Below, one piece after another: positions 10,511 through 20,953 of a stretch of DNA of 64,000 nucleotides. Below the pieces are notes generated by a model, which did not search any database, was not told the origin of the DNA, and saw only the letters and a program-made list of their open reading frames with translations. Made by a program: the position numbers and the translations under genes. Numbering within the stretch: the first letter of the stretch is position 1; each line of letters opens with the position of its first letter. This DNA comes from Proteiniphilum sp. X52 (GTDB lineage: Bacteria; Bacteroidota; Bacteroidia; Bacteroidales; Dysgonomonadaceae): the NCBI RefSeq assembly GCF_003712195.1, contig NZ_RDSD01000004.1, positions 155,780 to 219,779 on the forward strand. Reading direction: 5' to 3'.

Positions 10511-12463
10511 ATGAAAAAATATAATCAATGGCTTTTTATCACTATCATAGCTATGGGCTCTCTGTTCATATCGTGTGTAGATGATTTAAAATTTGGAAAT
10601 GCCTTTCTTGAAAAAGCACCCGGAGGAACAGTTACAAAAGATACCGTCTTTAACAGTGCAGAATATACCCGGCAATTCCTTACAGGAATTTATTCATTAC
10701 AATATTACGGTCTTCCTTTCGGAACAAACAATGAGTTTCCATACATGCATACCGGATGGGTAGGCAAGTTTGAAAATCTTTCCGATTGCTGGCATTGCAG
10801 TTGGGACGGGCAGGCTATCCAACAACGGTATTACACCGGACAACATAATTCCGGCTATGGAATACGACAAGAGAAATTCGAAATCGGTCGCATGAACGTA
10901 TGGGAAGCCATCCGTTACGCATGGCTGTTGATCGAAAACATCGATGAGGTACCGGATATGCAAAGTTCCGAAAAAGAACAACTAAAGGCTCAGGCCAAAT
11001 GTATCATTGCTTCCCGGTATTGGGACACATTCCGCCATTACGGGGGGCTGCCGATCATCAGATCTACCTTTACCGGTACGGATAGCAATTATGAACTACC
11101 TCGTGCCACAGTGGAAGAGACCGTGGATTTCATGATAGAGCTACTTGACGATGCCGCCAAAATTCTTCCGTGGCAGGTAACGGTACCAGCGAATGAAACG
11201 GGACGATGGACGAAAGCGGGCGCCATGGGTTTGAAAACATCCATTTTACTTTTCGCCGCTTCCCCGCTCTTCAATGATGCCGTTCCCTACTCCATCGCAC
11301 CACCTCAGGATGCAGTGCAAAACCTGAATGTATGGTATGGCGGATACAAACCTGAGTTATGGGATCGTGCCCTCAAAGCATGCGAAGAGTTCTTCACCGA
11401 ATTAGACAGGAACGGCCGTTTTCATCTGCTGCAGGCAGCGGGAACACGTCCCAGCGATTATCGTTTAGCATTCCGTAAAGCATATTTCACGTTGACCAGT
11501 CCCGAAGTGCTCCATTCCACCAGGGTTCAGACCTATGAAGGAAGTCGCTTCAACAGTTCAACCTACACATGGCATTCATGGCAAAAGAACAACAACCGCA
11601 TGGCCTATAACCCTACACAGGAATATGTAGAAATGTTTCCATGGGCGGACGGTACTCCTTTCGACTGGGAAAAAGCCGAGCTGGATAATAAGCTGGATGA
11701 AATGTTCATGAAGAGAACCGACGATCCTTCCAGCGGTGTCGAGTTAACACGTGATCCAAGACTCTACGAAACCGCAATGGTCAACGGTCTTCCTAAAACC
11801 TTGGATTGGTCCACTGGTAATATGAGTGGAAACCCTTACGAATTATGGGTTGGAGGATACGATGCGCGGCAGGCTCCGGAAACTCAAACCGGCAGATACG
11901 CCACAGGATATACATTGATGAAGTATTACCTTGAAGAAGATGCAGGCAACCAGGATACTCATTGGTCCTATATCCGCTTACCGGAAGTAATGCTCAATTA
12001 CGCTGAAGTATTATGCCATGCCGGACGTCTGCAGGAAGCAATCAGACTGGTAGACCGGATCCGGGCACGTGTCAATCTGAAAGGGCTGGTAGAATCCAAT
12101 CCTGGGAAAAACCTGACAGCAGACAAAGATGCCCTGCTGGAAGAAATATTGAGGGAAAGGGCTTGTGAGCTGGGAATGGAAGATGTCCGTTTTTTCGATA
12201 TGATCCGTTACAAGATGCAAGACAAATTTGAGAAACAACTGCATATGCTGAAGATTACCCGTCTCGACAAAGATGGACAATGGTTTGGAGCTGACAAGGA
12301 CAACGGTATTCCATGGCCGGAATTCAAATACGAGAGACTTCCTATTACCAGTCCCGCACGGATATGGTGGACACAGGGCTTTGACCCGAAATGGTATTTA
12401 TCTCCTTTTCCGTTGGGGGAGTTGAATAAAGGATATGGTCTCGCACAAAATCCGGGATGGTAA
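10511..12463 (+). CDS. SusD-like glycan-binding lipoprotein 1
   Basis: Surface glycan-binding lipoprotein paired with SusC 1; it forms the lid of the importer. I choose the ATG at 10511 (MKKYNQ, 650 residues) because it places a proper lipoprotein signal at the N terminus, with GSLFISC giving lipid-anchored Cys21. An in-frame ATG at 10466 would add 15 charged residues before the signal. SusD/RagB features are visible: helix-rich TPR-like body, the segment SYIRLPEVMLNYAEVLCHAG near the C terminus, RIRARVNLKGL, then ILRERACELGMEDVRFFDMIR, and the closing QNPGW. It is separated from the next susC by only 35 bases, which implies one transcript. Confidence 0.93.
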   Translation: MKKYNQWLFITIIAMGSLFISCVDDLKFGNAFLEKAPGGTVTKDTVFNSAEYTRQFLTGIYSLQYYGLPFGTNNEFPYMHTGWVGKFENLSDCWHCSWDGQAIQQRYYTGQHNSGYGIRQEKFEIGRMNVWEAIRYAWLLIENIDEVPDMQSSEKEQLKAQAKCIIASRYWDTFRHYGGLPIIRSTFTGTDSNYELPRATVEETVDFMIELLDDAAKILPWQVTVPANETGRWTKAGAMGLKTSILLFAASPLFNDAVPYSIAPPQDAVQNLNVWYGGYKPELWDRALKACEEFFTELDRNGRFHLLQAAGTRPSDYRLAFRKAYFTLTSPEVLHSTRVQTYEGSRFNSSTYTWHSWQKNNNRMAYNPTQEYVEMFPWADGTPFDWEKAELDNKLDEMFMKRTDDPSSGVELTRDPRLYETAMVNGLPKTLDWSTGNMSGNPYELWVGGYDARQAPETQTGRYATGYTLMKYYLEEDAGNQDTHWSYIRLPEVMLNYAEVLCHAGRLQEAIRLVDRIRARVNLKGLVESNPGKNLTADKDALLEEILRERACELGMEDVRFFDMIRYKMQDKFEKQLHMLKITRLDKDGQWFGADKDNGIPWPEFKYERLPITSPARIWWTQGFDPKWYLSPFPLGELNKGYGLAQNPGW

Positions 12464-12498
12464 TTTAATATAATCAAAAATATAAATCAGTTATTTCT

Positions 12499-15400
12499 AT
12501 GGTAAAGAAAATAGTATTCATACTGGCAATCCTTATTTGTATGGGAATTACCAGTTATGCACAGAATACGCCTTCTAAAATAACGGGGCAGGTAACAGAC
12601 CACCTGGACAGGCCTGTGTACGGGGCAATCATCACCTCAGTAAATAATACAGGAGTGAGGTCAATCAGCGACAGGGATGGGAAATTTGAGATTACCGTAA
12701 ATGGATCGGAAGAGTTACTTATAACCACCTCTGACAATAGCTATCAAATCGTTGAGGCGGAAACCGCCCAACCAATGAACATTGTGATGGGACTCTCGAG
12801 CAGGGCGGTAAATATTGGTTACGATGAAACACAAAGTTTAAGGGAATCTACCGCTTCGGTTGCAATCGCTTATGGTGACGAACTGAATAAACGTGCTGCA
12901 AGGGACATCGGCAGTTCTCTCTACGGTAATATACTGGGGTTAACGGTTCTCCAGGGAGCAGGCAACTACGCCGATTACCAGAATAATTTTCATATAAGAG
13001 GTCTGCAAACTTTAACCGCTTCAGGCAATAGTCCCCTTATATTGGTGGACGGTATCGAACGTGATTTGACCTATGTCTCTCCCGACGAAGTGGAGAGCGT
13101 AACGGTACTGAAGGATGCTGCGGCAGTAGCAATCCACGGCTACAAGGGTGCAAACGGAGCGGTGAACATCGTCACCAAACGGGGAAAGTACAATACTCGT
13201 GAGGTGAAATTCTCTTACGATTACTCCTACAATAGCATGTCGCGCAAACCCAGATTCGTAGATGCATATACCTATGCAAATGCGATGAATGAAGCCCTTG
13301 CCAATGACAAAAGGGATCCCCGCTATTCGAGTGCGGAAATTGAGGCATTCCGTACAGGCCGCTATCCGAATCTGTACCCAAATGTGAATTGGCTTGACGA
13401 AACATTCAAGGATGCAGCCCATACACAAACCTATAACATCAGTTTTCGTGGCGGAGGCACGTCGTTCCGTTATTTTACTTTATTGAATCTGCAAAACGAC
13501 AATGGATTCATCAGGAATCCAAATGAAAACGAAGGATACTCCACACAGAACAAGTATTCGAAAGCCAGTGTGAGAAACAATCTGGATATCGACCTGACCT
13601 TAACGACAAAACTGAGGTTAAACCTGTTAGGCACATTGCAGGAGATGAGTCGCCCAGGACAATCCGCCAATCTGTGGGATATGATCTATTCCTTTCCGGC
13701 AGCCGCTTTTCCCATAAGGACGGAAGATGGTCTTTGGGGAGGCAACAGTACATGGGATGGAACAAGGAATCCTGTCGCACAATCGCAGGCGAGCGGTTAC
13801 TCCAAATCACACAAGCGCTCTCTATTTGCCGATATGACTCTACAACAAGATCTTTCGGTCTTTTTGCCCGGCCTTGGCGGTAGCTTTAAACTGGCCTATG
13901 ACAATATAGCCACCTACTGGGAAGATCATTCCAGGCAATTCGCATACGGAAGCTACACGGTGACCGAATGGGTCAACGGAGAACCCAATTTGGAAAACCT
14001 GAGCAAATATACAGGTGGCACGGAGACAGGCCTGGCTACAGGTTCGGACCTGATTGCATGGACACGTGTGGCCAATGCTGCGGGTACACTCAATTATGCA
14101 AAGAGTTTCGACAAACATCGTATCTATTCCCAGTTGAAATGGGATTATGAGTACAGGAACAGAGAGGGAGTGAATAACACCTGGTATCGCCATAATATGT
14201 CCCTCTACAACCACTACTGTTACAAAGATCGTTACTTTGCAGACTTGACACTGGTGGCTTCTGCGGCAAACAAACTGGCACCTGCCAGCCGGTGGGGATT
14301 CTCTCCCACTTTATCCGGTGCATGGCTAATTTCACAGGAACATTTTTTATGGAATTCGGCAATTATTCACTTTTTGAAACTACGGGGTTCATTCGGAATA
14401 ATAAACAGGGACAATATTCCTGTGGATAACGGCGGCAATCCTGTGGAAAGTTACTGGGAACAAAGATATGTGGGCGGCAGTCAGTATTTATTCGACACAA
14501 GCTATGGCTCCGACGGCCTTTCACCCTGGAGATTCGGCCGCCTGCCGACATTGCATCCTGCACATGAAAAAGCCCTTAAATACAATGTGGGTGTCGATGC
14601 AACACTATTGAAAGGACTTAACCTGACAGTTGACGGATACTTCCAGAAAAGAAAAGATATCTGGGTAGAATCCAGTGGGAAATATTCCTCTGCGTTAGGT
14701 TTTGAGGCTCCTTACGAAAACGGAGGTATCGTCAATAGTTGGGGTTTTGAGACAGGAGTCGACTATTTCAAAAAGATGAGTGATCTCATCTTCAATATAG
14801 GTGCCAACTTCACCTTTAACAAGAATGAGATCGTGGAACAATATGAAGAGGTGAGGCTGTACGATAATCTTGTAAGGACAGGTAAACCGGTAGGGCAAAT
14901 CTTCGGGTTGGTAGCCGACGGTTATTTCAAAGACCAGGCAGACATAGACAACAGTGTTCCGCATCTATTCAGTGAAGTAAGGCCGGGTGATATAAAGTAT
15001 AAGGATATCAACAACGATGGAAAGATTGATGACAATGATATGACTGCCATAGGCTATAACTCTTTGACTCCCGAGATATATTATTCATTCCAATTAAATG
15101 CAGAATGGAAAAACTTAGGGATCAATGCATTATTTCAGGGGGCAGACAACTATTCGGCCATGTTGAATACCAAAAGCGTTTACTGGCCGTTGATCAACAA
15201 CAACACAATATCGCAACATTATTATGACAACCGCTGGACTCCCGACAACCAGAATGCAAAATATCCGGCTCTCAGTTCACAGAGTAACAATAATAATTTC
15301 AGAAGCAATACCGTATGGTTGGAAGACCGTTCTTTCCTGAAATTACGACATATCGAGCTCTATTACAATGTTTCGAAAACACTCATGAAGAAAATCTCTT

Positions 15401-15540
15401 TCATGGAAAATGCGAAATTATATGTCAGAGGTATTGATCTTCTCTGTTTTGACAATATCAAGATTGCGGATCCTGAATCATACGGTGCCACCAATCCTCT
15501 TAACAAGAGCATTATAACAGGTTTATCTATCACTTTTTAA
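12499..15540 (+). CDS. SusC-like TonB-dependent transporter 2
   Basis: Second outer-membrane importer, 1013 residues. Signal peptide 1-21 ending in SYAQ, regulatory-like domain from about 28 (ITGQVTDHLDRPVYGAII), then a plug with LILVDGIERDLTYVSPDEVE, VTVLKDAAAVAIHGYKGANG and IVTKRG. The barrel ends in ITGLSITF. The regulatory-like domain is more divergent than in SusC 1 and 3. Plug motifs are complete, so it should be functional. It sits between SusD 1 and SusD 2 with very short gaps. Two adjacent pairs in one operon suggest import of oligosaccharides of different size or decoration. That is an inference. Confidence 0.93.
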   Translation: MVKKIVFILAILICMGITSYAQNTPSKITGQVTDHLDRPVYGAIITSVNNTGVRSISDRDGKFEITVNGSEELLITTSDNSYQIVEAETAQPMNIVMGLSSRAVNIGYDETQSLRESTASVAIAYGDELNKRAARDIGSSLYGNILGLTVLQGAGNYADYQNNFHIRGLQTLTASGNSPLILVDGIERDLTYVSPDEVESVTVLKDAAAVAIHGYKGANGAVNIVTKRGKYNTREVKFSYDYSYNSMSRKPRFVDAYTYANAMNEALANDKRDPRYSSAEIEAFRTGRYPNLYPNVNWLDETFKDAAHTQTYNISFRGGGTSFRYFTLLNLQNDNGFIRNPNENEGYSTQNKYSKASVRNNLDIDLTLTTKLRLNLLGTLQEMSRPGQSANLWDMIYSFPAAAFPIRTEDGLWGGNSTWDGTRNPVAQSQASGYSKSHKRSLFADMTLQQDLSVFLPGLGGSFKLAYDNIATYWEDHSRQFAYGSYTVTEWVNGEPNLENLSKYTGGTETGLATGSDLIAWTRVANAAGTLNYAKSFDKHRIYSQLKWDYEYRNREGVNNTWYRHNMSLYNHYCYKDRYFADLTLVASAANKLAPASRWGFSPTLSGAWLISQEHFLWNSAIIHFLKLRGSFGIINRDNIPVDNGGNPVESYWEQRYVGGSQYLFDTSYGSDGLSPWRFGRLPTLHPAHEKALKYNVGVDATLLKGLNLTVDGYFQKRKDIWVESSGKYSSALGFEAPYENGGIVNSWGFETGVDYFKKMSDLIFNIGANFTFNKNEIVEQYEEVRLYDNLVRTGKPVGQIFGLVADGYFKDQADIDNSVPHLFSEVRPGDIKYKDINNDGKIDDNDMTAIGYNSLTPEIYYSFQLNAEWKNLGINALFQGADNYSAMLNTKSVYWPLINNNTISQHYYDNRWTPDNQNAKYPALSSQSNNNNFRSNTVWLEDRSFLKLRHIELYYNVSKTLMKKISFMENAKLYVRGIDLLCFDNIKIADPESYGATNPLNKSIITGLSITF

Positions 15541-15555
15541 TTAAATTGAATAACA

Positions 15556-17274
15556 ATGAGACTTAATATAGCAAAATTATTAATCGCCACTATAGTTTTC
15601 GCCTTCTTTACTGTATCGTGCAGCGACCAGTTGGAATACAGGGAACACCAGAATTACGGGAAAGATTATGTCCAACTGAATTTTTCCAATATAGGCGGTT
15701 TGGTAAGTGATATATATTCACGGTTGGATTATGATTTCGGCAACTACGACCAGGCTATGCTGGCCTCTGCCAGCGATGAGGCCGAATATGCGTGGAGTTC
15801 CAACAAGATCCACGACTTCTATAACGGCGCATGGAGTCCCAGCAATCCCATGTCATCTACCTGGAACAGTAGTTATACTGCTATTCAGGGTTGCAACCTT
15901 TTCCTTGAAGAGTTTCTGGGATTGACTTTTCCCGAATTATCGTTCAACGATGACTATGCAGCGCAGATGTTCAGGTATAATAATTACGAAAATGAAGTAC
16001 GCTTCTTAAGAGCCTATTTCTATTTCAATCTGATACGCCAGTATGGCGACGTACCCTTCTTTACCCATGTGATCAGTACTGAAGAGATAAATTCACTGCA
16101 CCGCAGGCCGTTCGCCGAGATCGTTGAATTTATAGTGGATGAGTGCGATGCGATCGTAAACAAGATTCCGGTTGATTATACCAATCTGGGAAGTGTGGCT
16201 ATACCCGGTAACCCGGAAAACGGACGGGCAAACAGATTGGCAGTCCTTGCCCTGAAAGCCCGTACCCTGCTGTTTGCTGCCAGCCCTCTATTCAATACCG
16301 ATAACAGTAAAGAACTGTGGAAGGAAGCCACTATGGCCAATAAAGCGGTGCTCGATTCCTGTAGCAAATATGGATATGTATTAGGAAACTATACCGATAT
16401 ATGGGGAGCGGAGAACTGGCAGAGCAAGGAAGCGATATTTGTACGCCGTTTACCCGATACAGGTGGCACAAACGTTCTGGAGCAACGTAATTTTCCGGTG
16501 GGTGTAGAGGGCGGTAACTCCGGAAATTGCCCGACGCAGACATTGGTCGATGCCTACCAGATGAAAGCAACGGGTAAATTCTGGAATGAAGATGGAAGCG
16601 GTTTCGATCCTGCGAATCCGTATGAAGGCAGGGATCCCCGTTTCGAAATGAGTATTGTGAAGAATGGTGATACAAGATGGCCTTCCTACAACACCCGACC
16701 GATACAGACCTATGTCGGCGGAGCCAATGGTGCACCTATTGCTGGCGCCACTCCTACCGGGTATTATCTAAGAAAGTTGCTGGATTCGTCCATTGACCTG
16801 CGTCCGGGAACAACTACCAGAAGTCGTCATTCATGGATCACCTTCCGTCTAGGCGAATTCTACCTGAATTATGCGGAAGCCGTATTCAATTACCTCGGAT
16901 CGGCCGATGCAACGTCTGCGGAATTTCCTCTGTCGGCTCGTGAGGCGGTCAATGTGGTCCGCAACCGCCAAGGGGTACAAATGCCTCCATTGGAGACAGG
17001 ACTTGCCCCTGATGATTTCTGGAAAAGGTATAGCAATGAAAGGATGGTTGAACTGGCATTTGAAGGGCATCGTTTCTGGGATGTGAGAAGATGGAAAGAG
17101 GGAGAAAAGTTTAAGAGTATAGACCGGATGAGGATCACCAGAAACGCGGACGGTTCTTATACCTATACCCGTAGTACACAAAACCGTATATGGGACAACA
17201 AAATGTATTTGTTCCCCATCCCGCAGGCGGAACGGTTAAAGAATCCCAATCTTACACAAAACCCCGGATATTAA
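15556..17274 (+). CDS. SusD-like glycan-binding lipoprotein 2
   Basis: Partner lipoprotein of SusC 2, 572 residues, starting 15 bases after it. Lipoprotein signal with TVSCSD (Cys22). SusD/RagB hallmarks: NNYENEVRFLRAYFYFNLIR (residues about 140-160), LAVLALKARTLLFAASPLFN (about 225-245), FRLGEFYLNYAEAVF, ERMVELAFEGHRFWDVRRWK near 495-515, and terminal LTQNPGY. Length and order are typical. Likely surface-exposed and co-transcribed with the pair upstream and with PL11 downstream. Confidence 0.93.
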   Translation: MRLNIAKLLIATIVFAFFTVSCSDQLEYREHQNYGKDYVQLNFSNIGGLVSDIYSRLDYDFGNYDQAMLASASDEAEYAWSSNKIHDFYNGAWSPSNPMSSTWNSSYTAIQGCNLFLEEFLGLTFPELSFNDDYAAQMFRYNNYENEVRFLRAYFYFNLIRQYGDVPFFTHVISTEEINSLHRRPFAEIVEFIVDECDAIVNKIPVDYTNLGSVAIPGNPENGRANRLAVLALKARTLLFAASPLFNTDNSKELWKEATMANKAVLDSCSKYGYVLGNYTDIWGAENWQSKEAIFVRRLPDTGGTNVLEQRNFPVGVEGGNSGNCPTQTLVDAYQMKATGKFWNEDGSGFDPANPYEGRDPRFEMSIVKNGDTRWPSYNTRPIQTYVGGANGAPIAGATPTGYYLRKLLDSSIDLRPGTTTRSRHSWITFRLGEFYLNYAEAVFNYLGSADATSAEFPLSAREAVNVVRNRQGVQMPPLETGLAPDDFWKRYSNERMVELAFEGHRFWDVRRWKEGEKFKSIDRMRITRNADGSYTYTRSTQNRIWDNKMYLFPIPQAERLKNPNLTQNPGY

Positions 17275-17390
17275 AGTAATCAGGTAATCGTACAAAGGGT
17301 TATCCAGAGAACAGGATCGCATTCTTCGTTATCGCATAAAAATAATGTGAAGTAATGTATAGTCACACTTACCTGCAAAATTCCATAAGA

Positions 17391-19436
17391 ATGAATCGCC
17401 TCTATATAGTTGCTTTCCTATATTTGTTCATCCCGGCCGGGAACCTCTTATGCTCTCAACCTGGCTATGACTTCACGAAACTAAAACAAGAGAAATTGGG
17501 ACGTGGGTTTATTGCCGTCCGGGAAGATGGGAATACCGTTAACCTCTCCTGGCGGTACCTCTCTTCCGACCCCATCGATATTGCTTTCGACCTATACAGG
17601 GATGGGGAAAAAATAAACAGCATGCCGGTCCGCAATACAACCTTTTTTAAAGATTCAAATGCCCCTGGACAGGAACTAAATTACGAGTTGCGAATTGCAG
17701 GCCGCTCCCAACACAAGGAGCTAACTACACACTATACACTGGAGAAAAATGCGCCCCACGGATATATCAATATTCCCCTGAATATTCCTCCTGACGGGAT
17801 CACGCCTTCCGGACAGCTGTATTCATACCATGCCAACGATGCGAGTGTAGGCGATGTGGATGGAGACGGTGAATATGAGATCATCCTCAAATGGGATCCG
17901 TCCAATGCGCGGGATAATGCACACGACGGGTATACGGGAAATGTCTATATCGATTGCTATAAACTCTCCGGAGAACAGTTATGGAGAATTGATCTGGGAA
18001 GAAATATACGTGCAGGAGCACATTACACACAATTCATGGTGTTTGATCTTGATGGGGACAATAAAGCCGAGATTGTCATGAAAACAGGCGACGGCACTAT
18101 CGACGGAACAGGGTGTGTGATCGGTGATGCAAATGCCGATTACCGTAACGACAAAGGGCGGATCTTATCAGGGCCCGAATACCTCACGGTTTTTGAAGGT
18201 AAGACGGGAAAAGCCCTGCAAACAATAGATTATATCCCGGAGAGAGGCGATTCCCAATCATGGGGAGATGAGAGAGGCAACCGGTCGGATCGTTTTCTGG
18301 CTTGTGTGGCCTATCTCGACGGGGAATACCCGAGCGTGGTAATGTGCCGGGGGTATTATACGAGAACAGTCCTGGCCGCATTCGACTGGCGGGACGGCAA
18401 ACTCACCAACCGATGGGTGTTCGACTCCGATACCCCGGGTAACGAAAAATATGCCGGTCAGGGGAATCACAATCTCAGGGTAGGTGATGTAGATGGCGAC
18501 GGATACGATGAAATCATCTATGGATCCTGTGCCATTGATAACGACGGGAAAGGACTCTATTCTACCGGTTTGGGACATGGCGATGCGATCCATATGACGG
18601 TGTTCGATCCCTCGAGTCGCAAACTGCAGGTATGGGACTGCCATGAGAACCAACGCGACGGATCTACCTTCCGTGATGCGGAGACAGGAAAGGTCCTTTT
18701 CCAGATCAAGAGCAACATAGATGTAGGAAGATGTATGGCCGCCGATATCGATCCCACGGTCAGAGGTGTGGAAATGTGGTCGATTGCTTCCGGGGGAATA
18801 AGAAATATAAAAGGAGAAGTCATCAATCCTTCTATCAGAGGTGTCCCCATCAATATGGGCTGCTGGTGGGACGGTGATCTGACAAGGGAACTACTCGACG
18901 GCACCCGTATATCCAAATACAATCCCCAAAGCGGCAGAGCGGATATTATCTTCGATTGCGATGAGTGTCTGAGAAATAACGGAACCAAGTCAAACCCGGC
19001 ATTATGTGCCGATATCCTGGGTGATTGGCGGGAAGAGATCATCCTCAGGACAAAGGACAACAAAAACCTGCGCATCTATACTTCTCCGTACGAGACTCCT
19101 TACCGATTCCATACTTTTATGGAAGATCCGGTTTACAGGATCAGCGTAGCTACCCAGAATGTGGGCTATAATCAACCGACACAACCCGGCTTTTATTTCG
19201 GCAGCGACTTAATGGAAATTTTCCCGGAAAAAGCGATAGAAACAGCTTCGGATAGTGTAACTTTAGAAACAACGATGGAGTACGATTCCTACAAATGGTC
19301 CAGTGGGGAAACAACCCCCACTATAATCGTCAAAAAAAGTGATATAATGCCCGGACAAAAGCACAAGATAGAGTTGGAAGTCACCTACAGGGGATGTGTA
19401 TTAGAAGATTATGTAGAAGTTGTATTCTTAAAATAA
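17391..19436 (+). CDS. PL11 rhamnogalacturonan endolyase
   Basis: Polysaccharide lyase family 11 enzyme, which cuts the rhamnose-galacturonate backbone of RG-I by beta-elimination and leaves an unsaturated galacturonate end. Start chosen at 17391 (MNRLYIVAF, 681 residues) because it opens directly into a signal peptide; an upstream in-frame ATG at 17355 adds 12 residues. Family features: GRGFIAVREDGNTVNLSWRY near the mature N terminus, then a beta-propeller with calcium-type loops such as GDVDGDGEYEI, FDLDGDNKAEIVMKTGDGT and GDVDGDGYDEIIYG. The last 60-70 residues (YKWSSGETTPTI onward) look like an added Ig-like or PKD-like module. Its product feeds the GH105 enzyme downstream. It is the clearest marker that this locus targets RG-I. 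Confidence 0.93.
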   Translation: MNRLYIVAFLYLFIPAGNLLCSQPGYDFTKLKQEKLGRGFIAVREDGNTVNLSWRYLSSDPIDIAFDLYRDGEKINSMPVRNTTFFKDSNAPGQELNYELRIAGRSQHKELTTHYTLEKNAPHGYINIPLNIPPDGITPSGQLYSYHANDASVGDVDGDGEYEIILKWDPSNARDNAHDGYTGNVYIDCYKLSGEQLWRIDLGRNIRAGAHYTQFMVFDLDGDNKAEIVMKTGDGTIDGTGCVIGDANADYRNDKGRILSGPEYLTVFEGKTGKALQTIDYIPERGDSQSWGDERGNRSDRFLACVAYLDGEYPSVVMCRGYYTRTVLAAFDWRDGKLTNRWVFDSDTPGNEKYAGQGNHNLRVGDVDGDGYDEIIYGSCAIDNDGKGLYSTGLGHGDAIHMTVFDPSSRKLQVWDCHENQRDGSTFRDAETGKVLFQIKSNIDVGRCMAADIDPTVRGVEMWSIASGGIRNIKGEVINPSIRGVPINMGCWWDGDLTRELLDGTRISKYNPQSGRADIIFDCDECLRNNGTKSNPALCADILGDWREEIILRTKDNKNLRIYTSPYETPYRFHTFMEDPVYRISVATQNVGYNQPTQPGFYFGSDLMEIFPEKAIETASDSVTLETTMEYDSYKWSSGETTPTIIVKKSDIMPGQKHKIELEVTYRGCVLEDYVEVVFLK

Positions 19437-19537
19437 ATTGGTTTTAATCCTATGAACACTCATGAAATACAAGTTCACTCACAAATATATAATTTAACTA
19501 TGTTGTGTCTTGATTCTTGAGTCTAAAATTTAATCGT

Positions 19538-20515
19538 ATGAAGAAAAAATATTTTACTGTTTTACTCTTTATTATATCGTGCGTCATTACATTACCGTCA
19601 TACGCTCAAAAAAAATCGGATCCGATAAATGATTTTAACATACCGCTTCATTTATTACAGCGCAATTATGGTATCCCCTATGGCATCCCCGACAAAAAAG
19701 AGATGAAATGTGTCTATTCATCCGCACAAACCGCCACCGCACCTCTTTTCAGTGTCAATGATACGACACGCCCCGACCAGATCGTCGCTGGGAGTACCCG
19801 TAAAAGCAAAAACGCTCCTGTCGTCATGCTGATAGGTGATTCCACGATGAAAAACGGCCGGGGAAAAGGGGATGACGGACAGTGGGGCTGGGGAAGTTTC
19901 TTCGAACAGTTTTTCGATACCACCCGTATCTCTGTCGAGAATCATGCGTTGGGGGGAAGAAGCAGCCGCACATTTTATACGGAAGGATTATGGGACAAAG
20001 TCTTACCCGGCCTACAAAAGGGCGATTACCTCTTCATCCAGTTCGGCCATAACGACGGAGGGCCCTTGAATACCGGCCGGGCAAGAGCCTCATTGAAAGG
20101 GATTGGCGACGAATCACAAACCGTGGTTATGGAAAGGAACGGTAACCCCGAGGAAGTGTTTACCTTCGGCCATTATTTGCGCATATATATCCGACAGGCA
20201 AAAGCCCGTGGCGCAATCCCCATTGTACTGTCACACACTCCTGGAAATACATGGGATGGCAATAAAATGGTTCGTAACAATGAGACATACGGCAAATGGT
20301 CGAGGGAGGTGGCTGAACAGGAAGGGATTCTCTTTATCGACATGAACTACCTGATAGCCACAAAATGCGAAACTTTGGGAAAAGAGAAAACCAATGAGCT
20401 CTTTAAAGACAGGGTACATACTTCCTACGAAGGAGCAATACTGAACTGTGAAGCGCTGATTGAGGGAATCCGCACTGTTCCCGGACTATCATTGAATCAA
20501 TATATAAACCAATAA
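19538..20515 (+). CDS. CE12-type rhamnogalacturonan acetylesterase A
   Basis: SGNH hydrolase, 325 residues, predicted to remove acetyl groups from galacturonate in RG-I. Start at ATG 19538 (MKKKYF) with a signal peptide ending near SYAQ; the frame is open back to a TTG at 19517 but the ATG fits the signal better. Blocks: IGDSTMKNG with catalytic Ser102, NHALGGRSSRTF (oxyanion Gly), IQFGHNDGG (Asn), and DRVHTSYEG holding the Asp/His pair. An N-terminal extension of about 75 residues precedes the SGNH fold. The leader carries the TTGATTCTTG-type repeat seen before other genes here. Periplasmic or surface location inferred. Confidence 0.85.
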   Translation: MKKKYFTVLLFIISCVITLPSYAQKKSDPINDFNIPLHLLQRNYGIPYGIPDKKEMKCVYSSAQTATAPLFSVNDTTRPDQIVAGSTRKSKNAPVVMLIGDSTMKNGRGKGDDGQWGWGSFFEQFFDTTRISVENHALGGRSSRTFYTEGLWDKVLPGLQKGDYLFIQFGHNDGGPLNTGRARASLKGIGDESQTVVMERNGNPEEVFTFGHYLRIYIRQAKARGAIPIVLSHTPGNTWDGNKMVRNNETYGKWSREVAEQEGILFIDMNYLIATKCETLGKEKTNELFKDRVHTSYEGAILNCEALIEGIRTVPGLSLNQYINQ

Positions 20516-20616
20516 TCGTTATGAAACCCGCATAAGAGAAAAACTCTCGCACAAACACATGGCTAAAAATATCTTGTGTCTTGATTGTTGGTGCTTATGT
20601 CTAAATTTTAAATTTT

Positions 20617-20931
20617 ATGAAACGAGACGCATTTAAAATGTTTTTGAAAAAAGGGTGTGAGGCTGAATATGAAAAACGGCATGACGAAATATGGCCCGAA
20701 CTTACACAATTATTGCGCGAATCGGGAGTGTATGACTATTCCATCTTCTGGGATAAGGATACGAACATATTGTTTGGCGTACAGAAAGTAAAGGAAGATA
20801 CCTCTTCACAGGATCTGGGTGACAACCCGATCGTACAGAAATGGTGGACGCATATGGCGGACATTATGGAGACAAATCCTGACAATTCTCCGGTATCTAT
20901 CCCGTTGAAAGAAGTTTTCCACATGGATTGA
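20617..20931 (+). CDS. rhaM: L-rhamnose mutarotase
   Basis: Small cytoplasmic protein of 104 residues, the normal size for the RhaM/RhaU family, which interconverts alpha and beta anomers of L-rhamnose. Family features: the start KRDAFKMFLKKGCEAEYEKR, HDEIWPEL (His22 region), SGVYDYSIFWD, and WWTHMADIMETNPDNSP. No signal peptide, as expected. It sits between two acetylesterases and before GH105/GH106, which release rhamnose-containing fragments. No rhamnose isomerase, kinase or aldolase is in the window, so the rest of the pathway must be elsewhere. Confidence 0.9.
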   Translation: MKRDAFKMFLKKGCEAEYEKRHDEIWPELTQLLRESGVYDYSIFWDKDTNILFGVQKVKEDTSSQDLGDNPIVQKWWTHMADIMETNPDNSPVSIPLKEVFHMD

Positions 20932-20953
20932 AACCACTCAAATAAATGGACGA

